Shown: positions 26,101-35,600 of the stretch, in pieces
Layout: each line of letters opens with the position of its first letter
How positions within the stretch are numbered: the first letter of the stretch is position 1
The notes under the pieces: model-generated
What the model was told of the DNA's origin: nothing
What the model saw: the letters and a program-made list of their open reading frames with translations, nothing else
Database searches by the model: none
Position numbers and translations under genes: made by a program
DNA from: UBA2402 sp044371005
GTDB lineage: Bacteria; Planctomycetota; Phycisphaerae; Phycisphaerales; UBA1924
Assembly (NCBI GenBank): GCA_044371005.1
Contig: JBILUL010000007.1
Span: 1 to 64,000 of the forward strand
DNA length: 64,000 nt
Reading direction: 5' to 3'

Positions 26101-27454
26101 GAATGCCGAAGATCAGCACCGCAACCGCCGATTGCCAGCGGTGTCGTTGGGCCCACCGCAGTGCCGTTCTCATCGGGGATGCCGGCCTCGCGAGAATCGG
26201 TCGACCCTTGAGTGAGTTGCGGATGTCCTGCATGAGCTCACGCACGGAGCTGTAACGGTGGGCAGGATCGCGCTCGAGCGCTCGCAGGACGATCCAGTCA
26301 AGGTCCCCCGTCACTGCACGCACCAGTCCACGCGGCGACGTTCTGCGGCGAGACGCGATGGTCTGCGGTGATGGTGCCACCGGATCACGAACCGATCCGT
26401 CGGTTGGTTTGACGATTCCGGCCCGCCGCGGCGATGGCTCTTCTCGACGCGACTCGTGTCCTCGATGCCAGCGGCGGAACCGGATGCTGGGTCGGGGCGG
26501 ATCCTGCTGGTGAAGGTGCCTGACACCCTCGCTGAACGACATTGATTCGAGGTTGCTCCAGTCAAAGGGCCCGATGCCCACCAGGAGTTCATACAGCACC
26601 AGACCCAGGCTGTAAACATCCGTGCGTTCATCCAGCGCCGAGGTGGTCGAGACCGCCTGCTCCGGGCTCATGTACTGAGGCGTTCCGACCACCTTGCCGT
26701 GCACGGTCACCGCCTGGGATTCATCCCACGGGCGGTTATGGAGCGCCTTTGAAATGCCAAAGTCGATCACCTTGACTGTCTGAGTGTCATCCACCCGCGA
26801 GACCAGAATGTTGGTGGGTTTGAGATCCCGATGCACAATCCGTTTGGTATGGGCGTGATGCACCGCATCGCAGACCTGCAGGAACAGCAGCAGTCGCGAC
26901 TTGACCGACAATCGCTGCGCATCCGCGTGCGTCGTGATCGGCACGCCGGGCACGTACTCCATCACGATGTACGGATAGCCCTCCTGCGTGCGTCCGGAAT
27001 CGAAGATCCCGGCGATGTTGGGGTGCCCCATCATCGAGAGCGCAATGCGCTCGGAGTTGAAGCGGCGGACGAACTCGCGAGAGTCCATTCCCGGCTTGAG
27101 CACCTTGATCGCAAACTGCCGCTCCACTGGTTCGGCCTGGCGTGCCAGATACACATCCGCCAGGCCTCCCTCACCGATCTTGCGAATCAGCGTGTAGCGG
27201 GATGGAATTGTCGGGAACGTGTCGGGTCGGTTCGCCCCGTCGGTCATGATGGAAAGTGGATCGTCCGTCACCGGGGAATCGATCCGCAGCTGACCGCCCG
27301 CCGCGGCGAGCATGGCAGCCACTTCGGCGCGCAGCGAAGAGTCCGGCTCATTGGCCTCCAGAAACGCCATGCGCGCCTCCGGCGGCATCGCCGACGCTCG
27401 GTCGTAGAGGTCGCACAGACGTTCGTACCGATCTTGCTGCTGTTGTGGTTCCAT
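23144..27454 (-). CDS. Transmembrane Ser/Thr protein kinase with C-terminal WD40-like propeller
   Basis: The ATG at 27454 (MEPQQQQDRY) gives 1,436 residues. After an 85-residue helical lead comes a full kinase domain: glycine loop GEGGLADV (94-101), K117 in AIKVLK, HRDLKPTN (208-215), DFG (231-233) and a GTPQYMSPEQA activation segment, so it should be active. A Ser/Arg-rich insert lies near residue 320-350. One hydrophobic helix (AVAVLIFGILAWSAIRII) near residue 445 is followed by about 900 residues of degenerate WD40-like repeats, then a C-terminal helical TPR-like end. It heads the minus-strand run leading to the sigma factor and VgrG. Kinases control assembly of several T6SSs by phosphorylating Fha-type proteins, and this is the obvious candidate here. 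Confidence 0.9.
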   Translation of the reverse strand: MEPQQQQDRYERLCDLYDRASAMPPEARMAFLEANEPDSSLRAEVAAMLAAAGGQLRIDSPVTDDPLSIMTDGANRPDTFPTIPSRYTLIRKIGEGGLADVYLARQAEPVERQFAIKVLKPGMDSREFVRRFNSERIALSMMGHPNIAGIFDSGRTQEGYPYIVMEYVPGVPITTHADAQRLSVKSRLLLFLQVCDAVHHAHTKRIVHRDLKPTNILVSRVDDTQTVKVIDFGISKALHNRPWDESQAVTVHGKVVGTPQYMSPEQAVSTTSALDERTDVYSLGLVLYELLVGIGPFDWSNLESMSFSEGVRHLHQQDPPRPSIRFRRWHRGHESRREEPSPRRAGIVKPTDGSVRDPVAPSPQTIASRRRTSPRGLVRAVTGDLDWIVLRALERDPAHRYSSVRELMQDIRNSLKGRPILARPASPMRTALRWAQRHRWQSAVAVLIFGILAWSAIRIIDKDRQSRHRLAMVAQSQDMGRMSEVARHLDADGTSQARATMAMVAESNRTSLEYRLLDAQLSVPVQIVATPGPGAEQGVHMVSVEGSSGGIACAMGARVEIWPDEPGSPRFVHTNATPVIALASSRGAVSWVTAGGSVWTLQTGESSPRETSLGPEPIERAWLDGDVAGIACVRGGRLMWSRVREPRMVELPEQSGKVLAAAISWTGAYVAALSESASGRLLQIWSTSEQKVVSWNVGTEVSELTSVDGTDLFVTAGSAGVAPELWAAAAGDIRQQLGSVQDARLGMRLTVDVGVRSGPGGAGLRQTGRIARSLADGSLAIESLEVRQPLDAADTPGFVATVRQATIHLQSAVPRLAAFIADGESLIALDADGTLRQHDVGLGSCVATARCPDLSGATSLVVSAAGRCYAQLADGRIAMVPIGNAPRSTYIDPRGWRCWDARDDVMAFVVPGGAGVDFLAVVGTGMSSPWARIPLPSRAVAVSVSSEANGSHAAVLMEHGRILVIDLGALTVVAEHFIGEGDPAGCQILMLAHRREVIYSTPGGSIGILSISDGSHREVSPASGTGRIASIKADAAGCLVAALWADGTLSLWGADRKVSHQLRFHQPHDLREGSLAISDDGSRVAVASVDGWISLWDVEGVQPGARLEARPSGRFNDLAGLLSIAFMPGSGRLAGASRSGTVRLLCPQPDMWLSESYSPIVSLLAGPSSDQGKVRCVRQAGRSALVYATSGPRAELWWWPDGEIKGPAPVPSAVRRVPGDVPVWSPQILSRSVECAFRALTWASESDGLRRPEEANAAGVVAAAVRYLADPIGGEDGITRGIAAALLVQDDDLSVRPEQRLDAHLCEIAVTWTGTPRDLAAASLLYRAWSAARSPTGRASLSRIAFAYAALSVQMGRYAEAEGVLNTATASARPEPTELGRTFNRVFLAMAQAGLHRPGARQLAADARISAERVTNPRTRQQLEALLARCERMLDR

Positions 27455-27794
27455 GATCCCCGCGACGTGTCGCCTGCTCGCCAACCCACACCGTGCACTG
27501 GCGCGTGGCATCAGCAGCGAAGCGTACCAACCTTCTGGATGCGACCGCCACAGTAGCTGCTTGCGTTGGATTGAGAAGCCTCGCAAAGAAACCCATCGCG
27601 TGAACCGGATGCGCGACGGGCGATGTTTGATTGGTCTTTGTTTGGATTTCTTGCGAGGAGCGATGCTCGGGCTGCGCCCCATGAGAATGGCACGGGCCTA
27701 CGCTCTCGATCAAATTCTGACACCCTCTCAGGTATCAGGCGATCGAATGGTTCATCGCGGGGTGTGCGGTCGGAATGCTCAAGTGAGGTTTGGA

Positions 27795-28328
27795 ATGCGA
27801 ATCAATCAGATGGTCATGGGTGCTGTCCTGGTTTCAGCACTGCTGGGCACGGGCTGCTGCACGAGCAACCCGGAGCCCAAGAAGGTCATGGCAGCGAAAC
27901 TTGGCGGCAACTTCGCGCTTGCGGATGCTCCGGTTCCGCTGATCAAGGTCGACCTTGTCGGCATCCCCACCCAGGATCAGGAGACGATTCGCATCATCTC
28001 GAACTCGGATGTGACCGCCTGGTTCTCCAGAACCGACCCGCGGTTCCTCGCCAACGAAGCCCGCATGATCAAGGGCGAGGTCAAGTACTTCGATTCGACC
28101 CACCGGGGCGAGTTGGTCTACACCGATCAGGAACTCAAGGCAGCCTTCAAGACCGAAAAGCTCGATTCGATCACCATCATCGCCATTGCAGACCTTCAGG
28201 GATTCACCTCAGTTCCCGGTCGCGATCCTCGCCTTGCCGTCAAATCTCTGGGGGGCGTGAAACTCTCGAGTGGCAACCTCTCCATCGTGGTGTCTCCCGA
28301 CGGCGTCCGGATCAGTGAGTCCCGCTGA
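27795..28328 (+). CDS. Candidate T6SS outer-membrane lipoprotein TssJ
   Basis: The ATG at 27795 sits seven bases after GAGG and gives 177 residues. The start MRINQMVMGAVLVSALLGTGC is a lipoprotein signal peptide (lipobox GTGC, slightly atypical at -3). The mature part is beta-rich (APVPLIKVDLVGI; ELVYTDQELKAAF; LDSITIIAIADLQ; GNLSIVVSPDGVRI), about the size of a TssJ transthyretin-like fold. TssJ anchors the TssLM complex to the outer membrane. No diagnostic TssJ motif can be proven by eye, so the call depends on size, lipoprotein signal and location between kinase and TssM. It starts 341 bases from the divergent kinase start, with a shared promoter region between them, and is followed after 74 bases by the pseudokinase gene. 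Confidence 0.6.
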   Translation: MRINQMVMGAVLVSALLGTGCCTSNPEPKKVMAAKLGGNFALADAPVPLIKVDLVGIPTQDQETIRIISNSDVTAWFSRTDPRFLANEARMIKGEVKYFDSTHRGELVYTDQELKAAFKTEKLDSITIIAIADLQGFTSVPGRDPRLAVKSLGGVKLSSGNLSIVVSPDGVRISESR

Positions 28329-28402
28329 GCCCGAGTCCGCGGCCCAGAACACCTCGTTTCCGCGAGGTCGGCCTGAAACCCCTCCCGGTTCATTGATCTG
28401 GC

Positions 28403-31400
28403 ATGTCGCAGAACATCGACATCAGTTCCGTTGCGCTCTCGAAAACGCCGCTGGTCGTGCAGGCTGCCGGATTGGTCGAGTCGTCGAAGGTCACGCCCGG
28501 CACCGTTACGGTCGGTGGTCAGAGCCAGCCCGTCTGGGTCTTTGAACGCTCGAGAAAGCTGGGCGTTGATGTCGATACGGACCTGCTTGGCAAGGACGAG
28601 TTCAAGGGGAGCACCAGCGACCAGGTGGCGATGGCACAGGCCGCGCCCGGTGCCATGCTCCGGGTGCTCGCCTCAGGACAGTCAGGCGGCGACGACGACT
28701 TTCGGATCTGGGCCATCACGCCGCAAGCGGGACAGTTGCTGCGTCCGGTCCTCCGACAGGGCAAGCAGCCGGACGATGAACTCGTGCGAGACATCATCTG
28801 CGGCGTTCTCGCCGCACTGGTCGAGCTGGTCAACGGCACGGGTCGCTGGCACGGACGTCTCGGCGAGGACGATGCGATCGCATTCAGTCAGACACCCCAG
28901 GGCGTGCAACTCGTGCTCGCTCGGCCGAATTTCAAGGACCCGCTCTCAAAGGAGCGGGAAGAAGCCCTTAGTGCCAAGATTCGTCACGGCGGAGACGTCG
29001 ATGATCTCAAGGATGTCGCCGATCTGCTGGCACAGGCCATCCTCAATGCCGCGGCACTTCCCAAAGTCCGGCGTTTTGCGCTGGCCGACGACGTGGACGC
29101 ATGGACCCAGGCTCGCCCGAAGTCGGGGAAGGACTGGCACGCGATCTACAAGATGCTCCGCACCGCCGCGGGACGTAACCCCCCGGGAAGTGCTTCGGCA
29201 ACATTCGCGCTGAATGAGATCACCAAGCTGTTGGGTCAGCCCAGACGTGCCAATACGAGGCCTCCCGCCGCGGCTGCGCCAGTTGCCCCCTCACAAGCCG
29301 AGCAGGCGGCGAAGGCCAGGGAAGAGCGAGAGCGAGCGGCAGAGGCACAGGCTGCCAAGGTCAGGGAAGAGCGCGAGCGTGCGGCGGAGGCACAGTCGAC
29401 GAAGGCCAGGGAAGAACGCGAGCGAGCGGCAGAGGCACAGGCGGCGAAGGCTAGGGACGAGCGCGAGCGAGCAGCGCAGGCACAGGCTGCCAAGGCCAAG
29501 GAAGAACGCGAGCGGGCGGCAGAGGCTGCCAAGGTCAGCGAAGAACGCGAGCAGGCGGCAGAGGCACTGGCAGCGAAGGCCAAGGAAGAGCGCGAACGTG
29601 CGGTGCAGGAGCAGGCGGCGAAGGCCCAGGAAGAACGTGAGCGGGCAGCAAAGGCCAAGGAAGAACGCGAACGTGCGGCGAAGGAATTGGCAGCAAAGGC
29701 CAAGGAAGAACGCGAGCGTGCGGCGGAAGAGTTGGCTGCCAAAGCCAGGGAAGAACGCGACCGACTCGCGAAGGAGCAGGCGGCCAAAGCGAAGGAAGCA
29801 CGCGAACGGGCAGCCGCGGCGAGCGCTTTTGAAGCTGAGGCAGATGAAGATTCCGGGTCAGTCTCCGCAGCGGCCGATCGGCTCGACAGCCAACTCGTCG
29901 TTCCGGTCGAGGAGTCCTCAACGCGGCCTCAACGCCCTTCGAAGACCGATCCAAGCCGCACGTCTCCTGCTTCAGGCTCATCCGGAACGCAAGGCGGATC
30001 GTCGAAGCGATGGCTGCCGATCGCAGGAGTTGGCGCAGCGGTGTGCATTGCGGTGGTGGCGGTGGTGGTGTGGATGAATCGCCCATACAACCCGGATCGG
30101 GCACGTGAGGTCGCCAGAGAGTTAACGCTCAACGCACAGGACCTGGGCGATCCGAAGGACGAAAAGGAGGCTATTGCCAGTGTTGGCAAGCTGCTCAAGG
30201 GGCTCGAGTTTCGGGCAGAGACTGCCCCTGACGCACTTTCCAACGGCACCAAGGCCGTCTTGGATGAGGCGAACAGATTGTGGAACGCGAAGGCTGATAC
30301 CTGGACAAAGCATCAGAGTTGGCCCGAAGAAAAAGCAATCGACAGTTGGAAACAGAGTATCCAAACGTGGACAGCGATCAAGCAGAAGCTGAATGACGAA
30401 GTTCTCTCAGATGAAGGAAAGAAAGCGGAGTGGGAGATCAAGACCTTAGACAATCAGCCAGTTTCGCTGGAGAGCTTTGGGGGCTCGTTAGCAAAGAGAC
30501 AGCGGGATGCGACGCAACATCCAACCGCTCCGCTCTACAGCGAAGCTCGCACGTGGTCGGGTGCTGATCCAAAACTGTCTTATGATCAGGTTCCGCGTGC
30601 AGTGGTTGAAAAGATCGCAGAGAAACTGGGGGCCGGGATTAGTCCAGATCAGCGAGCCAAGATCGAGGATCTTGTTGCTAAGCTCTTTAAGAGCAAGCCA
30701 CAAAGCGGACCCCAACACGAAGACCTCGATGCACTGCTTCGCGAAATGAGTTCGCGGGGCCCTGATCAGAAAGGTGCGGACCAGAACGGCGGCGAGGCTG
30801 CTGCGACTGTCACACCGGAGCCACCGAAAGCAAAGTCAGTCGAGGAGGTGAAGAACGAGCTGGCCGAAAAGAACCCGTTTGTTAGAGCCCTGCTCGACAA
30901 TAGGCACGTCAAGAGTGACGATTCGAAGGAGTGTCCGCCGGACACGAGGAAGAAGCTGACAGAAGAAGCGGAGCGACTGAAGCGGCTCGAGTCAGATCTT
31001 CTAGACTCGTGCAAAAAGCTGGTTGAGTGGAAAGCCGGCTCCCTCTCCGAGTTGGCCCAAACGGCCGACAAGCTCAGGGAACAGGTAGCAATCGCGGAGC
31101 TGCAGGAGGATCAGTGGAAGAATCTGCCTGAACCTGCACGTGAAGTGGTCGCGTACATCAAGAATCTGAAGAGTGAACCTCAAGAGTTGATCGAGGAACG
31201 CAAGAAGCTGCTCGGGGATTCAGCTGTTTCGAAATGGAAGCAGGGCCTGGTCGACTCCATACTGCTCCGGCTTAGAAATAAACTCTCCCAGATTGCCGAC
31301 AAGAACTGGGAGCAATTCGTCAGTTACGAGAACGCCGTCTTGGATATCCTCAGTAGCCCGGAAGGCAGCCGGTCTGACGAAGACATTGCCCGCGAGTTGG

Positions 31401-32554
31401 CACCGTTCATGGAGCAGTGGAAGAGCCGTCTGGCGAAGCTCGGGAGCGGATCGCCGCCATCGAGTCTCGCGACAGTGTTCATTGAGGGTTCGGAAACTCT
31501 GCCCAAGGACGTGCGATTTGTCTATTGGCGACATGTCCATGCTATTTGCTTAAGGTGGTTGATGAACACTCGCATTAACCTCGAAGGGAACCAGGTAACC
31601 CTAAGCCAAGAACAGTGGGACGGATTGATGGCTAGCCTGAAGCAGGAATTGAAAAGAGACTCGGAGCAAACCCGAGTGCTGCTATCCCATCGATCTGCAG
31701 AAGAAAGGGGCACTTCAAGGTACATCGAGTTTGGCGATGGTGCGTTGAAGAATGTGACTCAGACGCTTTTGCCGGCAGCGACCGATGAAACGCAGTGGGT
31801 GCGTGTAACCCTCGGCGATACGGGCATTGTCTTCGGTAAGCACCGCAGCATGAAACAGTACGTTTCGGCCGACGAACTCTCGTGGCGTGCAGCCATGCAA
31901 GCGGGCGCAACGGTGTATGGAGATATCGGCCGGACCACCACGGGGCAGCGGCTGTTGCTTCGGACATTCACGAGAGACAAGGACAGCATTTGGTTCAATC
32001 ACATGGCAAAGCTCGAGTTCACTGGGGATGACATGTATCCGGTACAGGGCATGACTTTTGATGAAGCGGTTGGGCTAGCAACTGCCCTTGGGTGCGTGCT
32101 CCCCGATTCGACCTCGATGCAGAGTATCGCAGAGCTGAGCAAGGGTGAAGGAAATCGAGTTCCAATTCCTGATGACGAGGACGATGGGAAGCCAGGCACG
32201 CAAAGAAGTAAGCAAAGAAGAAACCCGGCGTTCTTTCCGATGGACAACCAGATTGCGATCGACCTGACTTCGGCAATCGGGAAACGGCAGGTAGCTGCAT
32301 TTGCCGAAAACCTGAAGAAGGTCAACGAAGAGGCCGGCTGGAGCAACGTGACGGCAAATGTTGCGGAGTGGTTGCAAGACGGGCGTGCATTTGGTGGCTC
32401 GGCCTTTACAGAAGCGAGTGATGGCATAAAGGACATCAGCAAGGCGTACTGCAACGTCGGCATGCGGCTCGCCGCCCCCGCCGCTCCTCCGGAACCTGTA
32501 AAAACCACCTACACGATCTTCCTAGACAAGCCGCCGGCAAAGCCGCCGGCGTAG
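28403..32554 (+). CDS. Giant membrane protein: pseudokinase-like, coiled coil, TM, FGE-like C-terminus
   Basis: 1,383 residues. Residues 1-290 follow the course of a protein kinase (…RDIICGVLAALVELVNGTGRWHGRL… in place of the HRD loop, …QGVQLVLARPNF… in place of DFG, then helical C-lobe). The glycine loop, catalytic Asp and Mg-binding Asp are absent, so it is at best a pseudokinase. Residues 300-475 are a long highly charged coiled coil made of near-repeats of KAREERERAAEAQAA. One transmembrane helix (AGVGAAVCIAVVAVVVWM) lies near residue 540. The 800-residue periplasmic part is mostly helical, and the last 150 residues look like a degenerate FGE/SUMF1 fold (VQGMTFDEAVGLATALGCVLP…NVAEWLQDGRAFGGSAF…CNVGMRLA). 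The neighbouring convergent gene has the same kind of ending. A sensor or scaffold linked to T6SS control is plausible. Confidence 0.7.
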   Translation: MSQNIDISSVALSKTPLVVQAAGLVESSKVTPGTVTVGGQSQPVWVFERSRKLGVDVDTDLLGKDEFKGSTSDQVAMAQAAPGAMLRVLASGQSGGDDDFRIWAITPQAGQLLRPVLRQGKQPDDELVRDIICGVLAALVELVNGTGRWHGRLGEDDAIAFSQTPQGVQLVLARPNFKDPLSKEREEALSAKIRHGGDVDDLKDVADLLAQAILNAAALPKVRRFALADDVDAWTQARPKSGKDWHAIYKMLRTAAGRNPPGSASATFALNEITKLLGQPRRANTRPPAAAAPVAPSQAEQAAKAREERERAAEAQAAKVREERERAAEAQSTKAREERERAAEAQAAKARDERERAAQAQAAKAKEERERAAEAAKVSEEREQAAEALAAKAKEERERAVQEQAAKAQEERERAAKAKEERERAAKELAAKAKEERERAAEELAAKAREERDRLAKEQAAKAKEARERAAAASAFEAEADEDSGSVSAAADRLDSQLVVPVEESSTRPQRPSKTDPSRTSPASGSSGTQGGSSKRWLPIAGVGAAVCIAVVAVVVWMNRPYNPDRAREVARELTLNAQDLGDPKDEKEAIASVGKLLKGLEFRAETAPDALSNGTKAVLDEANRLWNAKADTWTKHQSWPEEKAIDSWKQSIQTWTAIKQKLNDEVLSDEGKKAEWEIKTLDNQPVSLESFGGSLAKRQRDATQHPTAPLYSEARTWSGADPKLSYDQVPRAVVEKIAEKLGAGISPDQRAKIEDLVAKLFKSKPQSGPQHEDLDALLREMSSRGPDQKGADQNGGEAAATVTPEPPKAKSVEEVKNELAEKNPFVRALLDNRHVKSDDSKECPPDTRKKLTEEAERLKRLESDLLDSCKKLVEWKAGSLSELAQTADKLREQVAIAELQEDQWKNLPEPAREVVAYIKNLKSEPQELIEERKKLLGDSAVSKWKQGLVDSILLRLRNKLSQIADKNWEQFVSYENAVLDILSSPEGSRSDEDIARELAPFMEQWKSRLAKLGSGSPPSSLATVFIEGSETLPKDVRFVYWRHVHAICLRWLMNTRINLEGNQVTLSQEQWDGLMASLKQELKRDSEQTRVLLSHRSAEERGTSRYIEFGDGALKNVTQTLLPAATDETQWVRVTLGDTGIVFGKHRSMKQYVSADELSWRAAMQAGATVYGDIGRTTTGQRLLLRTFTRDKDSIWFNHMAKLEFTGDDMYPVQGMTFDEAVGLATALGCVLPDSTSMQSIAELSKGEGNRVPIPDDEDDGKPGTQRSKQRRNPAFFPMDNQIAIDLTSAIGKRQVAAFAENLKKVNEEAGWSNVTANVAEWLQDGRAFGGSAFTEASDGIKDISKAYCNVGMRLAAPAAPPEPVKTTYTIFLDKPPAKPPA
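29300..29830 (+). repeat. Tandem repeat encoding a charged coiled coil
   Basis: About 18 near-repeats of 30-39 bases (aaggccagggaagagcgaga-like) encode the alanine/glutamate/arginine-rich coiled coil of the giant membrane protein. The repeats are in frame throughout. The reverse strand shows a long spurious frame here. Confidence 0.8.
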
Positions 32555-32581
32555 TCTTGACCGGACCCCAGCGGAGGTCAC

Positions 32582-32596
32582 GCGGCCTCTGGCCGC
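32582..32596. terminator. Hairpin between convergent genes
   Basis: A perfect six-base GC stem (gcggcc/ggccgc) with a three-base loop lies in the 68-base space between two converging genes, nested inside a weaker outer pairing tcacgc/gcgtga (32578-32608). There is no U-run, so it would be an imperfect bidirectional terminator. Confidence 0.35.
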
Positions 32597-32622
32597 CTCC
32601 CTGCGTGATCACCGCGGACCTC

Positions 32623-35600
32623 TCACTTCCCCGGCCCGCTCGTCTTCCCCGGTTCGCTCACATAGTTCAGCTGGCTCAGATCGGGCCTGGGCGCTGCCTG
32701 CGGCTTGAGTTCCACCTTGAAGCTCAGTCGGAATCCCACATCGCTGAAGCCCTTGCCGCGGCGGTTCTCGCCAAGCTCGATGGGATCCGTTCCCGTCGGG
32801 TCGGACAGAGCCGAACTGCCAGCGATCCACGTGGTTCGATCCGGCGAGATGGCGAACTCGGCAACGTTTCCGCGACGGAAGGCAGGTATCGCTTCACTTA
32901 GCGGCCCGGCGGGTGCGAAGAACGCGATTTCATCGGGCACATCGCTGTGCACCGCGAACCCCGCATCGTCCGTCACCTTGACCTTTGACTGACCGCTGAA
33001 GAGCACTGAATCCGACGCGTGCGAACGGAGATTGCTCGGGGCGTACGGCTGTCTGCGAAATACAACAGGGGGCTTCTTGGCCAGTTCCTGGACCTTGGTG
33101 TAGTACTCTTCGTGGAACGTCTTATCGCGCAGGTTGGAAATCTCCGAAGGCGAGGCTGCACTATACCAACTCACCTCCGGAAGCTCCATTCCGCAGACCG
33201 CAGCGAGCACCTGCGCGTCCTCAAAGGAGACATAGTTGAAGGGGTACTGCAATTCCGACCCGGCCTTCAACCCCAGTGGACCTTCTGCAATCTCCTGGGG
33301 CAGGTCGCCGGAGATGGTTGGGCCGAGTGTGCCCTTTCTGAGCCCAGGCAGCTTGCCGTAGGGCTGCCCGGCGTCATCCTTTCCCCCCTCGTCAAGCATC
33401 TCATAGGTCTGCAGCGGGCGAGTCTTGCCGCCGTCATCATTCATCCTGGCCTGCAACGCCGTGCGACGATCTGCAGGCAACGCCATCATCAGCGCTCGCG
33501 CCAACTCCACGGTTGTCTCGGTCGCAGCCACGTAACGGATGCTCTGGCCCGACCTTGCCGGAATGAATGTCACCGCAACGCCGTTGATCTTCACGACTGC
33601 CACGGCGTCGGGGCCAGCGGGGTTCACCTCAAGCCTGCAAACCCCGTTGGATCCAATGGCCGCAGAAATCGCTTCGCCCACGTTCGGTTCCGCTTCCGGC
33701 GGCTTCAGATACTGCTGGAGCAGTTCAAGCTGCGCTTTCACCCCGCCCCCCGGGCTCTTCGCTTCCAACTCGGTCAGCAGCGGTTCCAGTTCCCGGGCAA
33801 GGGGATCCTGATCGGCTCCCGGGGCCCCATTGGGGCGTGCTCGCAGTGCATTGATGAGCAGGTTGGCACGAACCCAGTTCGGATAGCCGCTACGGATCGT
33901 GTCAGGCGCCTGGCTGAGCAGATGCACCCACACAGCAGTGGCTCCCGCGTCGTTGCTGGCGACCGCGGCACCAAGCCGCTCCGACACGCGCGTCGTGATC
34001 GCGTCTGCCCAGTTGGGCGACTTGAGCATTCCATCGACGGACTTAGCCACGAGGGGCTGTGTCACATCTGCGGCTGGCAGGGTCTTCAGCAGTTCAAGAA
34101 ACAGCGTGCCCCGAAGCCGCGGCATGATCGCCTCGACCAGCGCATCATCCTTCGATGTAGCCGGCGGCTCGACCGCAGCGGGAACATCCTTTTCCCAGAG
34201 CGTTCGAGCCTTGGCGGGGTCGTTCAGGGCGTCCTTGAACTCCTTGACAAGCTGCAAGATCTTCGGGTAGTCCGTCGCGGGAAGTTTGGCGAGGTCGTTA
34301 AACGCGGGTTCGTTGACCTTGAGCGGCTGCGGACCCGTTCGAAATGCCGTTTCGATCTTGGTCGCAAGGTCTGCGGCTGCCTGCTCAGCATCAAGCATTG
34401 CCCGGACTTGGGAGACAGCCTTGTCGGTTTCGCTCTTCCACGCATCAAAAACCAGCGGGTCCGCTCCCTCGATCGCTGCTTTGAAGGCTGCGGTCGCCGC
34501 GGTCTTCATCGAGGGATCCTTGGCCACTTTTTCCGCATGCGCGGCACACTGTCGAAGCACCTTCCATCGGTCGATCGCCGCGAACTGTTCTTTGACCTTG
34601 TCCTGCACTTCCTTGCCGCTGATGAGTGACTTCCATGCATCCGCATCGACTCTGGCGGGGAGTTGGCCCTTGAGTTGGTCGGCAAAGTCCTTCGGCAAGT
34701 CATCCATGTCGGCCGCTGGCACTAACCGATTGATCGCGGACGCGAGAGATTGGAGTACGTCCATGCGACCGGATTCGATCCCCGTTGCGTCGAAATTCAC
34801 TTCCAGGTTCTCGTGGAGGCGTACCTTGACGTAGTCGTGGGATTCCTTCAGCTTGGACTTGAACGACCTCTGCGATTGCTCGCTGCCGTCGGGGAACTTG
34901 ATCGCATCGAGATCGTTGAGAAACTGACCAAACTCAACGAGCGATTCGCGGCTGCTGGCTGAAAGCTCCACCTTGCCTTCGTCCCGCGGCTTGGGCGGAG
35001 TATCCGTCACGGGCTTGTCAGTCCCGGGCTTGATTGTGGTATCGACGTGCTTCTGCCCGTTTCCATCGTTATCCGAGCCCTTCCCCTTGTTCTGCAGCGC
35101 CCACCATCCGACAGCAGTCGCTGCGACCAGCGTCGCACCAAGTCCAGCCAAGACGACCGCGGAAGGGCCACGTCGTGGCTCATCAGCCGCCGCGGGTCGA
35201 GGGGCTTCGACTGCGGGTGACGGTGTAGGTTTCGGGGCGACAGTTGGCCGCGGAACCGCCTTGACGGCCGCGGCGACCTTTCCTTCAAGGGCTGACATCG
35301 AGCCGGGCTTGCTTGCCGGTTCATGCACTGTGGGAAGTGGTGACTCCTTGAGCCACGCATCAAGCATGCCACGGATCTGGGCAGTCTCATCGGTTGGTGG
35401 CGTTCGCCCACGCTCGGCAGTCATGGCGCCCTTGCCGCCGCGCCCGATGCCGATGGCTGCGATGTCAGAGGCCTTGCACGGGCCAACGAAAAGGTCGATC
35501 CAGTCACCCTTGAGCGGCACCACCAGCAGTGAATCCGCATCGGGGCCGCAGATCTTCCGAAGCAGTGATGCATGAGCAATCAATGATGCGCCAGCGGATT

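Noticed and set aside
29236..29787. 183-codon minus-strand frame of Ala/Ser/Arg-rich sequence
   Set aside because: It is the reverse of the coiled-coil repeat of the giant membrane protein.
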